64,000 nt of DNA from assembly GCF_947623445.1 (NCBI RefSeq), contig NC_135243.1:2916501-2980500 (forward strand), in the 5' to 3' direction. The position numbers and the translations under genes are program-made. The DNA is from Clavelina lepadiformis (Eukaryota > Chordata > Ascidiacea > Aplousobranchia > Clavelinidae). The notes below the pieces were generated by a model, which did no database searches, was not told where the DNA came from, and saw only the letters and a program-made list of their open reading frames with translations. Shown one piece after another: positions 48,174 to 59,701 of the stretch (its first letter is position 1; each line of letters opens with the position of its first letter).

Positions 48174-48780
48174 TGTTGTGATGTCTAATGTGATGTGATG
48201 TCTAATGTGATGTGATGTGTGATGTTTGTGATGTGATGTGATGTCTAATGTGATGTGATGTGTGATGTTTGTGATGTGATGTGATGTCTAATGTGATGTG
48301 ATGTGTGATGTTTGTGATGTGATGTGATGTTTAATGTGATGTGATGTGTGATGTCTAATGTGATGTGATGTCTAATGTGATGTGATGTGTGATGTTTGTG
48401 ATGTGATGTGATGTCTAATGTGATGTGATGTGTGATGTTTGTGATGTGATGTGATGTCTAATGTGATGTGATGTGTGATGTTTGTGATGTGATGTGATGT
48501 GATGTGATGTGTGATGTCTAATGTGATGTGATGTCTAATGTGATGTGATGTGTGATGTTTGTGATGTGATGTGATGTGATGTCTAATGTGATGTGATGTG
48601 TGATGTTTGTGATGTGATGTGATGTCTAATGTGATGTGATGTGTGATGTTTGTGATGTGATGTGATGTCTAATGTGATGTGATGAGTGATGTTTGTGATG
48701 TGATGTGATGTGTGATGTCTAATGTGATGTGATGTCTAATGTGATGTGATGTGTGATGTTTGTGATGTGATGTGATGTCT
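48174..48780. repeat. TGATG-rich satellite, 38-bp unit
   Basis: About 600 bp of nearly perfect tandem repeats. The main unit is 38 bp, made of tgatgtgatgtctaa followed by tgtgatgtgatgtgtgatgtttg, itself built on the 5-mer TGATG; some units are expanded or lack a segment. Starts and stops abruptly between unique sequence. Confidence 0.97.
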
Positions 48781-49440
48781 ACCTGCACTAACGGAGAGAT
48801 TTAAATTTCGGAAAGAAATTCAATGCAAGGTCGCAATAAAAGAAATGGGGATGATTTCAGTTTTATTGCTTCTGCGACCAATCGTTTTAATAACAAAATC
48901 TTACACGCTAAACCACTAACGCAGTGATTGCATTTTTGAATAGGCTAAACGTGCCTTCGTTTCATAAAGAAATTTAACCTTTTCTTTAAGGTTTTGAGCC
49001 GATTTTCATTCGAATATAAATTTCATTGTGACAACACAATGCATTTTACGTTACATGCAAGGTTATGTTGGGGGGACTTGAAACCGTTTGAAATTAGCAA
49101 GTAAAAAACATCGGAAATGATGTGTGTAGGTTTGTGATGTTCACACTGGATTGGTAGACCGCTGGAGGTTGGCTACTTGAAAATTAGACCTTGGGTTAAT
49201 AAAGGCTGGGCACCCCTGGTCTAACCCGTAGGGTCACGTCAGGATGGGAGTATCTTTCATGCACCAATAAGCATTATTATGAATGAGCTTCATCTCGATG
49301 ATTGGACGCTTAATACTGTATGCAGTGCCCGCGATTAATATCGTAATGGGTAGGCCTAAATACGAAACTGAACGTTCGTAACTATGAATGTTCGTAAGTT
49401 GAGGAGTTACTGTACAATATATACACAAAAATAGATTGTA
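48781..49440. other. Non-coding, possible hAT right end
   Basis: 49140-49222 reads ggtagaccgctgg then aaaggctgggcacccctgg, similar to the right end of hAT elements (CAGGGGTGCCCAGCC inverted). A related segment cggtctaccagtgg occurs at 47668-47681, so an element carrying the satellite is possible, but no clear left terminus or target duplication was found. Confidence 0.35.
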
Positions 49441-50151
49441 GCATGCAGAGTCCAAACAACACATACTAGCACATTGAAATAAAAAACAAACTTTGTCCTG
49501 ATGTTGACATTAACAGGAAAATTTGTGCAATTGTTCAAGTTTTGTCTTAATTTAAGATTTCAAAATGAAATACCTGTGGTGCTTGTATGGTGACACCAGC
49601 TGTAGTAGACTTGAACACATGCTCATATTCCTCGTTGTATCGACTTACATCTGTTGATGTTCCTGCATAAATATTGGCACAAATTTCATCACAATGCAAG
49701 TATTTCCATGTCACAAAAACATTGTTTATTACAGAACAAAGAACTTGTCAGGATATTCACGAATTGTATAAACAAGTGTCCGGCCACGTGTTTACGACAC
49801 CAAGCACTAAAATAAATGGTTGGGACACCACGATGACAACACAAGGACATGTCCAACGTAATCTTAATAACTTTTACCTAGCTTTCGCATGCATGCAACG
49901 TACATGCTCATACTAATACTGGATATCCTAGCGGCACCATACCTCCCATGTTGTACCCAATGCTGGGTTGGTCTTCAAATGATGTTATAGTGCACCCCAT
50001 TACGCCACCTGCTGGGCCGGATAATATTGCACTACTTCCATCGAACCTGAACATTGAGGAGTGTGAGATGTTGTATTTTATATCAGAAAACTTAAACACT
50101 GGATGGATCTTTTCCAACTCAAGGTCTGTTTGAGTGCCGAGTTTTTACAGC

Positions 50152-50824
50152 CGGGCCAGATCATAGACACGGCTCGGGTTCCAAATAGCGACTATCAATA
50201 GAGCGACCACACGACAGCGATTCATTTAAAACAGCGACTGCCACAACAGCGACCTCACTTCTTTTATTAAATCCAAGGCTTACGCGCACACGCACTTCCA
50301 TCCCTCACACCTCTCTACACACGTATGCACGCAGAAACAGGCAAATACTGCGTAGAGAAAGATTGAAACCAAAAGGGACTTTAAAACAACATTTCATTTG
50401 GACTATCCATAGTCACATGAAGTCACATAATTTAAAAAGCAATAAAATAAAATAAAAATGCAATAAAAATCAAGACACGTTTATTTCTAAATTGCGAGCA
50501 AGGGCTCAAAGGAACTGCCGCAGATCATACTGGCCTCGATTTTGCTGTACAACAGTGATTCGTGTGTTCATTGTCACGTATCTTTTCATTCGCTGAGTCA
50601 GGTCTCTGCCTTGTAGTAGCTATTTCAAAAAGCAATGATAAACAACAAAAAAATTTGGAAAAATGGAAAGCCTATAGTTAAGTCGCTATCATAACAGTCG
50701 CTGTTTTAATGCGGTCGGCATTTAGACAATCGCTGTTTGGAATGTCGCTCACTTGATTACGTCGCTATTATGAAGTCGCCATTATGACAGTCGCTGTTTT
50801 GACAGTCGCTATCCTGCCTGGATG
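50152..50824. mobile_element. Foldback MITE with AGCGAC-repeat ends
   Basis: The left 130 bp carries at least five AGCGAC/AGCGAT words spaced 12-20 bp apart; the right 150 bp carries at least eight inverted copies (GTCGCT). The termini ccgggccagat and atcctgcctgg are imperfect inverted repeats. The left copy of the segmental duplication continues uninterrupted across this point (about 5515), showing that the element was inserted in the right copy. A target duplication is not clear. Confidence 0.7.
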
Positions 50825-50869
50825 CCGTAAATGTCTTTTACGTTCTCAGTATACAGGTTTTAATGCAAT

Positions 50870-51095
50870 TTACGAAATATTAATAGAATTAATAATCAAA
50901 AAATGTTTAAAACTGCAGATTTAAACTTTGTCTTTTGGTAAATACGTAGTTTCGTTCTTCACTTTCGCTGTATCTTTCTCTCAATTTAAATATTTTTGCT
51001 AGGGTCAGGAAGAAAATTTTATTTCGTACACATATCCTAAATATCAGCAAACACACCAACTAAATGACGTGAAATGTTATAAAATGCGCTACTCG
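50870..51095 (-). repeat. Inverted copy of NLR 1 intron 4 sequence (hAT empty site)
   Basis: Reverse complement of NLR 1 intron 4, matching 31128-31216 and 31637-31772 (for example tacagcgaaagtgaagaacg and cttcctgaccctagca). The two flanks, which are separated at 31225-31636 by a hAT element, are joined here with one CCCTAGCA (50997-51004). Confidence 0.88.
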
Positions 51096-52454
51096 GCTAA
51101 CTGCTACTTCATGCTCGGGAACGCTGCATACATAGATGTCTGATGTCACAGTTGAACTTTATACATATTAACTAAAACTTAATTATACCAAAGCTTAATT
51201 ACTAATCAATATATAAACACAATAGACCAGCATCCCAAAGTGAACAATAACCATTAACTAAACAATCGATGATCCGAAGTTTCATGAAGACAACATAAAG
51301 CAATCGAGCTTTAAGACTCGAACTCAGCATTCTTTTACTTTTGCTGCCAAACAAAGCAAAACAGTTGTAGTCACTAAAACATATGCATTGTCAAGCTGTA
51401 TGTAATTTCATTTTAACAACAGCATAGACTCACATGTATGAATGCATGACAGCATCAAACAAATAAACTACTATAATTACGCACAGAAGTAAGGTCTACT
51501 TGAGCTCTTGCCAGATACTAGCATAAGCGTAGGTGCAGTTCTAAAACTAACGGAAAACTAGAAAACCAGTAAGTGGAAAATAAGAGTTTTGTGATTGGCT
51601 TTAATGGGAAAGCAGATCAAAAAGGTTAAGAACCGATGCTTTAAATCAAAGTAAAAAGTGATAATAAACTCATCTCTGACGAAATATTAAACACCATGAA
51701 AACTATAAAATAAGCAAAGACGAAAAATACAAAACCCACATTTAAAGTCACCAGTAGGTAATAGCTGAATACAACTGCATTGTCAACTGGAAATATCAGA
51801 GTTAATAAACTTACGAGGTCCAACATTTTTGGTCTTGATTGGTTTCCAAGAGGATCTCTCCAACTCTCAGTGAGAGCAAGTGCCATTCTCTCATCTTTCC
51901 TCTCGAGGAGAAAACTTGTGGCAACGGTCGTTCCCATCCGGATGAAATCGATCTTAATCAAGTCGAGTGATTAACGCATTATAATTTTCAACTCTTCAAA
52001 ACAAAAATAAACTATGTATACATAATTAGGCGGTCTATAGATTTAAACAGCATTTCATAGTGCTTTCATAGTGCATAGTGCATTCAGTGGTTTTAGCCAA
52101 GTTGACAAATGGTTAAACTTGTGGAGATGATGAGAAACTAACATTAATTACAGACAAAATTACAGGCATATTTGTAATTAAGCACCAACAATAAAATCAA
52201 ACTACATTTGATAATAATCTTTTTAGCCTCGTCAACAAAGCAACAAATTAAACTTGAAGCAACAATGAGAAATAAAATTATTCACAAAATTATGATAAAC
52301 TTTTCCATATATATAGGCTTTATTTATGTTTATTTTTGTAACATACCTTTTCCATAATGCTTCGAATTCCTTCCCTGGGAGCATCACAGTAATTTTGTGG
52401 ATCGACAGACAACAGCTTCATCACTTCGACGCATAGGTCAGTCAATTGGCAGAT

Positions 52455-53242
52455 CTGTGAACTACTTCTGCTGCATTTGCAATGAATGCTTTCAATATCG
52501 ATAATGAAGTTAGGACTAGCATTTTTCATGTCTAGGCTATGTAGCATAGGCCTAGGCCTACTACACTGGAAAAAAAGTGACCGTCATCAGTCCAAAATTT
52601 TTATCATTGACTATTAAGACGTTGATTTCGTTGAAAAAACATTGCCCATACCTTATTGTGGTCCAAGTAATACCCATAAATCTGCCTGCATACAGTTTGC
52701 AACTCCTTTTCATGGCTGACTACGTCCTACCGATGCACTGGAAACAATGTTGGTTAACTAAAACCCATTATACGATGTGATTGGCATTTACTTCGTTATA
52801 TGTGAAAGACTAGTGGCTTAATCTCATTCGTGTCATGTAATATATGGAAGCACTTGACACAGTCAGAGTTTCTTACCTAACAGTTGCTGTTATTGCGATA
52901 AATATTACATTAATATTGAGATGGTGACATTTCGTCACTGTTTAATTCAAAACCTTCCTTAGAATCCTTATCCATGCAATGCCGTAATTTTATGAACTTT
53001 GTTACTAGATGCAAGGTTAAACAAGGTCGAAACAACTTAAAAATAATCCTGTGTAAGTACAATAGGCAGACATTTAATACAAATTTCATTACCCTAATTA
53101 CTTTCCTCGAAATATAAATACCTTTTTTTAACAATCAGGGAATGCTAACGTGCACAAGTGCTACGATTCTTTGATTTATATTTCACATAAAAACACGGAA
53201 TTTTTGCTAACAATCACAACGAATATGTTCAAGATAACCTTT
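52455..53242. repeat. Segmental duplication, non-coding part of the right copy
   Basis: 52560-53242 matches 6900-8130 of the left copy with a deletion. No exon upstream of 52454 could be identified, so the first OPLAH exon is missing here too. Confidence 0.6.
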
Positions 53243-53643
53243 GTGATAAATATATCAATTAATGTAATATAAAATTGTTTACGACATAGAACCCTCGTCT
53301 ATCGAATCAGCGAAGCATAACACTGCGTGACGTAATCGATTGTTCCCCTGTGCGTGCATTTTGATTTATTCAGTCCCTTTTGGTTTCTACGTTCAACGCG
53401 GCAACATGTCTTTGTGCTGTTGCTGTCACAATGTTCTATCTTTATTTATTCGTTCAATGAAACTTCAATATAATCAGATTATACAGTTGTCGAGGTGTGC
53501 AATTAATTCTAAGATTAAGAAAAGTGAAACAATGACCTGAGACTCATTCACTTCGAGGACATTAAGCAATTCAATAGACAAACATTGTAATTGAAGTGGT
53601 CGTCCTTACAGGCTAAGGAATGATAAACCACCATTTCATTACA
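53243..53643 (+). mobile_element. Insertion of about 400 bp absent from the left duplicate
   Basis: The left copy reads straight through near 8125 (aagataacattaattt), while here extra DNA begins tgtgataaatatatcaatt and ends ttcattac. ACCTT precedes (53238-53242) and follows it, a likely 5-bp target duplication. Related sequence recurs inverted at 54268-54515 and 54634-54737. Family unknown. Confidence 0.6.
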
Positions 53644-54267
53644 CCTTAATTTAAGCTAAAATATGTGGCTCCTAACTATATAATAACAAATGTTATGCAC
53701 TTTGTTAGAACAAATTCAAACAAAAATACAATCAAACAATCCCACTAATATCGATTATTTGAGGACTTAAAATTTTACTGTTCAACTTGTAAAATGGAAA
53801 ATCCTGTATACTTACAACATGTAAATATTTAATTTCAAACAGTTCACTTTTTGCAACGCTGTAAGCATTTGTCTGAAGTTGTAATGTAATGTAATGTCTG
53901 AAGTTTTTGCAATGGCTGGAAAATTAATCCAGAAATACTTTGACCGATGGCTTGGTGGTAAATTACAAAAAGATATGTAAAAAATCCAAGCCTGAGATCT
54001 ATAGTTTTGCTTCCTATAGCGGATTGCAAAGCAGCACATCGTCATAGTAGAGTAAAACTTGCAGGGCGCCAGGGTAACTTGAACCTAAAGGGTGCTGTTG
54101 AAATACTAAGCCAGATTCAAAATTGCTATAGCATCGATTTGTAATGAAAAGTGGTATATGGAACCTTTGCCTGTAAGGTTTACCCACTTACACTACAAAG
54201 TCTGTTTCCTTGTGTATATCTTAACAGCGAACTTTGATAGACTTCAGCAATAAAGACACAGGAATGA

Positions 54268-54515
54268 CTACTGTATAATCTGATTATATTTGAAGCTTCT
54301 TTGAACGAATACATCAAGATAGAACATTGTGACAGCAACAGCATAAAGACATGTTGCGGCGTTGAACGTAAAAACCAAAAAGACTGAATAAATCAAAATG
54401 CGCGCACAGCGGAACAATCGATTACGTCACGCAGTGTTATGCTTCGCTGATTCGATAGACGAGAATTCTATGTCGTACACGATTTTATATTACTTTAATT
54501 GATATATTTATCACA
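54268..54515 (-). repeat. Inverted copy of the 53243 insertion
   Basis: Reverse complement of 53243-53500, including tgacagcaacagcataaagac and gcttcgctgattcgatagac. Together they form a large inverted repeat with about 0.75 kb between the arms. Confidence 0.8.
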
Positions 54516-54633
54516 TAACCTCCCCCCAGAAAATCGCGTTAAAATGCAATTTTAAAGCAATTTTCTAATCATGATAGAAACAATTCTCGATAAGCAATAA
54601 TTAAAACAAGAGGGAAGCATCGATTAAGAGGGA

Positions 54634-54737
54634 AGCATCGATTACGTCACGCAGTGTTATGCTTCGCTGATTCGATAGACGAGAATTCTATGTCGTACAC
54701 AATTTTATATTACATTAATTGATATATTTATCACAGA
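54634..54737 (-). repeat. Third, partial copy of the same repeat
   Basis: Direct repeat of 54416-54515: gattacgtcacgcagtgtta through attgatatatttatcac. The two lie about 120 bp apart. Confidence 0.8.
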
Positions 54738-56925
54738 TTCATACAAACTTCTTCGTGGTACTTTTTATATGTTAAAAAAAGATTTGCTTTCCAACAAAAA
54801 AGCGATTGTGATCCTTAAAGAAATATAATAATACAAATGTTGAGCGTTAATTATTCATCTCTTTTCACTCATTCCAATCGCTTTCATTAAATAACCAAAA
54901 CTTACTTCCTGTGGCAAGCTTAAACCAAAGTTTCTCAAGAAAATTTTTTTGTAAATGTGCAGTTTTGAATTTTTCATACTGAACGACAATCGGATGTATT
55001 TGCTTCATAGTGCGATGGATGGTAGTTTGCTGATCACAAGAAGTTCCTTCACTTTCTTCAGTTGATAATTCAGTATAGTAAGAACATCGTAAATCGTTCG
55101 GCTGATTTTGCTTAAAGAAGTTTTTTGAAACTCAACCAAGTTATCAATTACAGCGTGTAAATAGAAATGGTTCCACCTGTTTAAATGGTCAAAGCAACGT
55201 TTGCGGTATTGAAACGGCAACAAGAATGAGGACAAATATTTTGTGTTCATGGTTTTATTTGTTTAGTTTTCTATTAAGAATAGGTTATATTTATATTATC
55301 TCGTATTATATCATAATTTGTCAACGTCAAACGCGCGCTTTTCTCGCTTCCTTTCATGCTTAATTCGGCACTCAACTATCAAGTGAATGTAGTTTCATTT
55401 CAGGGGATTATTCAGTTTTATTCTGTCAAGTCATTTTTGTTCAGTGAGAAACAATTTAACGACAAAACGCAATATAATTTATTTGTAAACGCAGCGATTT
55501 ACACCTTCATAATTTTTCAGCAACAAAGTATTTCTTACCTGTGTGATATGTTGCTTTTTTATGCTCAAACAAAAACACGCCGCATCTTTTTCGCAAATCC
55601 CAAGCGCGTTTGTCGAATCAACGTTTTCATCTCAACTTTATCATCCACTGCATTGATCCTCTTCTATTGAAACGTTCCCTCTTTGTTCTCCGGCTTCTGA
55701 AACTTGCTCATCACTGTTTAAATTATCTCTTTGTAGCCTGTCCAAATGCGTTTTTGTGCAGTGTCTTTTCAGGCTTCAATAATGCTGGTAGCTTTTTCTG
55801 CAACTTTCAATTTGACAAGCCTAAAGAAAACTAGAGTCTCGAACATGTTCCTGTAATTGGTTGTGGTAAAGTCGAATGAAATTGCGTGTATATTTCTATG
55901 GTTTCTATTTTCTGTTAGTTGGTACGGTTTATACAAACAAAGGGCTCCGTGATTTACCACCCAAATCCTTCAACGTTTTGGAGAACTGTACATAAACTAT
56001 TACGGCTAACGATTACATGCAGGCAAACTAACTGGTCAATGAAAAGGGAATTGAGGGCAGTGACTGGAGAGTATTTAGCCGAAAAGAAAAAGCCTCAAAA
56101 GAAGTTGGAGATTATCCAACAATCCAACCAATAAATAACAAAATTGTGGATGACGTCTTACATAAGTCGCTAATAATATACTTTCTTTTCAAACACCACG
56201 CTGTACGAGATGGACTCTTGGTTACGAAACTTCGCTTTCAAGAATGCTTTGCATCAAACTTTCATTAAAGGAATTGAAGCTTCGTTGGCAATTCTGTTTT
56301 AATTACAAGTAGATACATTTAGCAGTATACGCACTATATCAACATAGTAGATACATAGTATATCGTAGTATATGTTATATTGCGCGAAATGCAAAAAGGG
56401 ACAACGAAATTCTCAGCATTGCTTAATAGCTCTAAAATTATTTCTACATTTCCATAAAATTAAAGAAGTATTTACTTTTTGACAAAATAGCACCGTACTC
56501 TTAAGACCATTTTAACGCACTGTTTCCTAGACTGCGTAACACGGGTCTAGATTGTCGCTGCAAGGGAACGTTAACAGGTTTAATACGTTTAATAGGTTGG
56601 CGATATGGCGCGCACCGGCTTTCTTATATCCTGTTGGTGAATCAGTCGCCCACCACTTACCGGCAAACTGTGGTCGTACGAACTGGAATATAAGTATTTT
56701 AGCTTCAGTGAATCCTGGATCTATTCTTGTCAGTACCATAATTATGTTTCACCATTTTTAATATAGTGAACGACATAATACAATATTGTGACGACAAAGT
56801 GAGTGAACGACATAATACACTAATAACTTCGAACAACATTTAACCTTAAAAATGTTTGACTTGTCAGTGAATACAGTTCATCATATATAGTCTATACATG
56901 ATGAACTATACAGTATAGCCTATAC
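54738..56925. other. Non-coding, no counterpart to the GPCR
   Basis: By position in the segmental duplication, the GPCR should lie between 53690 and 57895, but none of its eight exons is found. Several frames of 60-104 codons exist; none has a recognisable motif. Confidence 0.5.
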
Positions 56926-57398
56926 CAGTGGTCCCCAACCTTTTTTTCTCCGCGGACCGGTCTACGTTTGATAATTCTACCGCGACCCACTAAAAGGGTG
57001 GGGGAGAAAAATACTCTTGAATACTGGCTAAATAACCCCGGCCTGTGAAAATGAAAGTTTGCGCGCCTCCTAAAAAACTGAATGTAACAAACTTACTCTC
57101 CTGATTAAAGGGCATCGGGCAGTTAGAATGGGCAAGGGACACTAAATTAGGGATACTAAGACTAGCTGATACACTCAAGATAACAATTCAAGAATTTTAG
57201 CATAACAAGGGCTTGTGATGTAATAAACTAAGGTTATTATGCGATAAAATGGCCTCTCCAGACAATCGATTTCGAGAACTCAAGCGTGCCTACGCAACAA
57301 AAGAGGTTCCCACACTAATTAACAGTACCCTGTGCGGACCGGTACCAACTGACCTACGGACCGGTACTGGTCCGCGGACCGGGGGTTGGGGACCACTG
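56926..57398. mobile_element. Non-autonomous hAT element, 8-bp TSD
   Basis: Ends CAGTGGTCCCCAACC and GGTTGGGGACCACTG are perfect inverted repeats, followed inward by ccgcggaccgg and ccgcggaccggg. Perfect 8-bp repeats GCCTATAC are at 56918-56925 and 57399-57406. No transposase. The ends are related to those of the element at 1439-1754. Confidence 0.93.
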
Positions 57399-57406
57399 GC
57401 CTATAC

Positions 57407-59054
57407 CACGTGTAAGACCTAATGCCAGCTAAGTGCCAGTGCTAAGTGATACTTGGAACCAGGCTTAAATTTTCTTAAGAGGTTCACAACAAAAGTGTGT
57501 AGTTTTAATCTAATAAGTGCGTAGCACTCAGTACACATGCCTACATTAGTTTAGATATTTTATGCAAAAGACGTTCTTCAAGGGGCCCGATGAGAAGCCA
57601 AAAAAATGAATTTTTAAGCTCTTATTAATGCCGAAATTTGCTGAACAGCGCCGTCACCCGAAGATGGCATAAGCACAGCATAAGTCGTTTGATGCAATGA
57701 TGCCCACAAGGTGTATAAAGTTTGTGATAAAATTGCTGGAAGAGCTTTGATTGGAATAATCACTCGACAAAATTAAAGCAACTTAAAAAATTGAATTAAA
57801 AAAACAAAATACGTTCTTATGAAAACACACATATATATATACGTATATACAAAGACCTGCGGAAGGGATACGTGAAATATACATTGCAATCCTGCCAATA
57901 AATCTTGATTTTCAAAACTTGGATTGTAATTTTGTATAAGTAAGTCATATTTATTTTATAAACCACGATTTCTGAGCGTCTAGTTGTAAGCTTGTTCTTG
58001 CAAACGAGAACTTGTCAAGTCTATAACTATGAAAGAGATCGTTTGCGTCGTTATTGTTCCGGTTTAGGCATTTCATTTAAAACGAAACTTCTTCGGACCA
58101 AATATATAATAGAATATAATAACATATAATATTTCACAGTAGTGAATGTAAGTCTCCGCAGACTTTGACTTGCAAAGGATTGTACTAAACCATTCGCATC
58201 ATGAATGGATGTGAAGGATTATTATTACACGGAGTAGGCTATAAATTTACTTTCAACGCTGCGGTTGAACGTACCGTCGGTTTGATCGCAGCATTCTTGG
58301 TCAACTTGCAAAAGGCGAGTGATGTCTATATCTTGCTGTTTCGACGTACTGGTAAACCCGGTTTAATTTGCATAGACTGTCTTCTAACTGCACAGTTGCA
58401 CGCAAGCCATTGAGTTTACACGTGTACTCCACGAAATAGATATGGTTCCGATAAAGCGGTGGTGGCGAAGGTGCGAGCGTGGTCTCTCGGAAACGTTCAG
58501 TTCTTCTACTATTCAGCATCAGCTGAAGGAGCAGCACAGTCAGCCCTGGGTTGAGCGAGTGATCAACTAGTTCGATGACTGCAAACGTCACAAAGATCGC
58601 TCATTCAGATTTGGAAGGTCTCAACATCCGGATGACGACAAAGCCCTCTCACTGAAAGATAAACTGAGAGCCAGCTGGTTCTACTGCGCACGTGCAAGAT
58701 CTCTATGAGCTTTCATGAGTTTTGAAAGCGAGCGCTACATCAGTTTATTGGTTAATTTAAAAATTGTTTCGACAAAACTAATGGTGAGGAAGTTGTAGGT
58801 AAATATGCGGGTAATGGAAAAGTGTCTTGACGTAATTTGATGTAAATACCTCATCAACATTAAAATGTATTTAATTTTGTTTAAGCTCTGCCAACTGGTC
58901 GACGAGTATCGGCAATGAATTTTGAGTAATTGTGCTGTCGATGACGACAACGTCGGACAATAAATGAACATTGCAAAACATGGCTGATGGAGATGGAGAT
59001 TGTTGCAGCCCAAATAGTCTGTCAAAGTACAACGAACTTTTAGCTCAGCGGTCC
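57407..59054. other. Intergenic, right copy
   Basis: 57895-57985 matches 13836-13905. The rest is unlike the left copy. A short TA-rich run is at 57829-57851. A 70-codon plus frame at 58201-58413 has no recognisable features. Confidence 0.45.
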
Positions 59055-59142
59055 GACCTTATCGTGCGCCTCGATGTTTGGAGCTTCATGCGTCGCTTTG
59101 CTGCGAGGTACACTGAAGAATATCATCTAATTTAGAGAGCTG

Positions 59143-59379
59143 TTGAGCTCTATCTTTGAATGGGATTCCGGCGACCTCGAATTTCTTCGCCAGACGAAGA
59201 ACAATGAGCTCAGGCAGAAGACTAGGGTGAGAATGCCATCGCAAGCGGCCGTCAGCAAAGACGAGATGGCCCGGAATTGTCTTCGCAAAACCAGAGGCAT
59301 CTCTGTCACGACTTCAAAGGTGGACGCCTTGGTCGATCCTTCAGCTTCCCGATGGATGTTATTGGAGTTCTCATCCTAA
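59143..59379 (+). other. Right copy of the weakly bZIP-like frame
   Basis: Counterpart of 15980-16207. It stays open despite a 12-bp in-frame deletion that removes the Asn expected at the start of a bZIP basic region (KDEMARNCLRK). The frame ends a little further on than in the left copy. No ATG at the conserved start. Confidence 0.22.
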
Positions 59380-59701
59380 AAGAAGAAATCTTTGAGATCT
59401 TACAAAAGCAAACGTATCAATTATTACGCATCCAGGACCTCGACGAGTCTCGCTTTACACCTTAACTGGCCATCGTGAAAAGGTCGGGGTATAACTGCCA
59501 GTTTTTCGCTGCGCAAGAGAGTCAACTTCCCTGGAGAGTCTTTATTTCATCTAGTCTTTATTCACACAAACCATCGTTAAATAGCTTTTTATCTGTATGC
59601 ATTCTCTGTGTAAATGCGATTGAAATGCGACATCTGCACTCGGCTCTTTGCCCACTTTGCCGTTTTTCAAAGCCGGGCAATAACAGAAAACAATGTTGGT
59701 G

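Larger units (their letters stand above)
47334..52454 (-). pseudogene. OPLAH: 5-oxoprolinase-like pseudogene, copy 2
   Basis: Recognised exons on the minus strand: 52347-52454 (VMKLLSVDPQNY, DAPREGIRSI), 51815-51960 ([15 protein letters not shown]), about 49943-50070 (LSGPAGGV, GYNMGG), 49574-49662 ([16 protein letters not shown]), 47524-47633 (NLHGNLADLRAL) and 47334-47458 (YGLEVVQAYMAHIQ). Splice phases are kept where they can be checked, for example 49943 to 49662. The middle of HyuA and the rest of HyuB are absent, replaced by a satellite and by the SPAG1-like fragment, so a full enzyme cannot be made. The usual DMGGTS motif reads NMGGTS. This copy keeps the N-terminal exons lost or broken in copy 1. 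Boundaries of 51815-51960 and 49943-50070 are approximate at the 5' side. Confidence 0.82.

Noticed and set aside
48174..48780. CRISPR-like appearance of the TGATG array
   Set aside because: There are no unique spacers, the period is filled by the repeat itself, and the genome is eukaryotic. It is a satellite.
47640..49222. A single hAT element carrying the satellite
   Set aside because: The right end looks hAT-like but no matching left terminus or target duplication could be found, so boundaries are not supported.
58201..58591. Short frames of 70 and 96 codons on opposite strands
   Set aside because: They overlap each other, have no motif, and are not conserved in the left duplicate.
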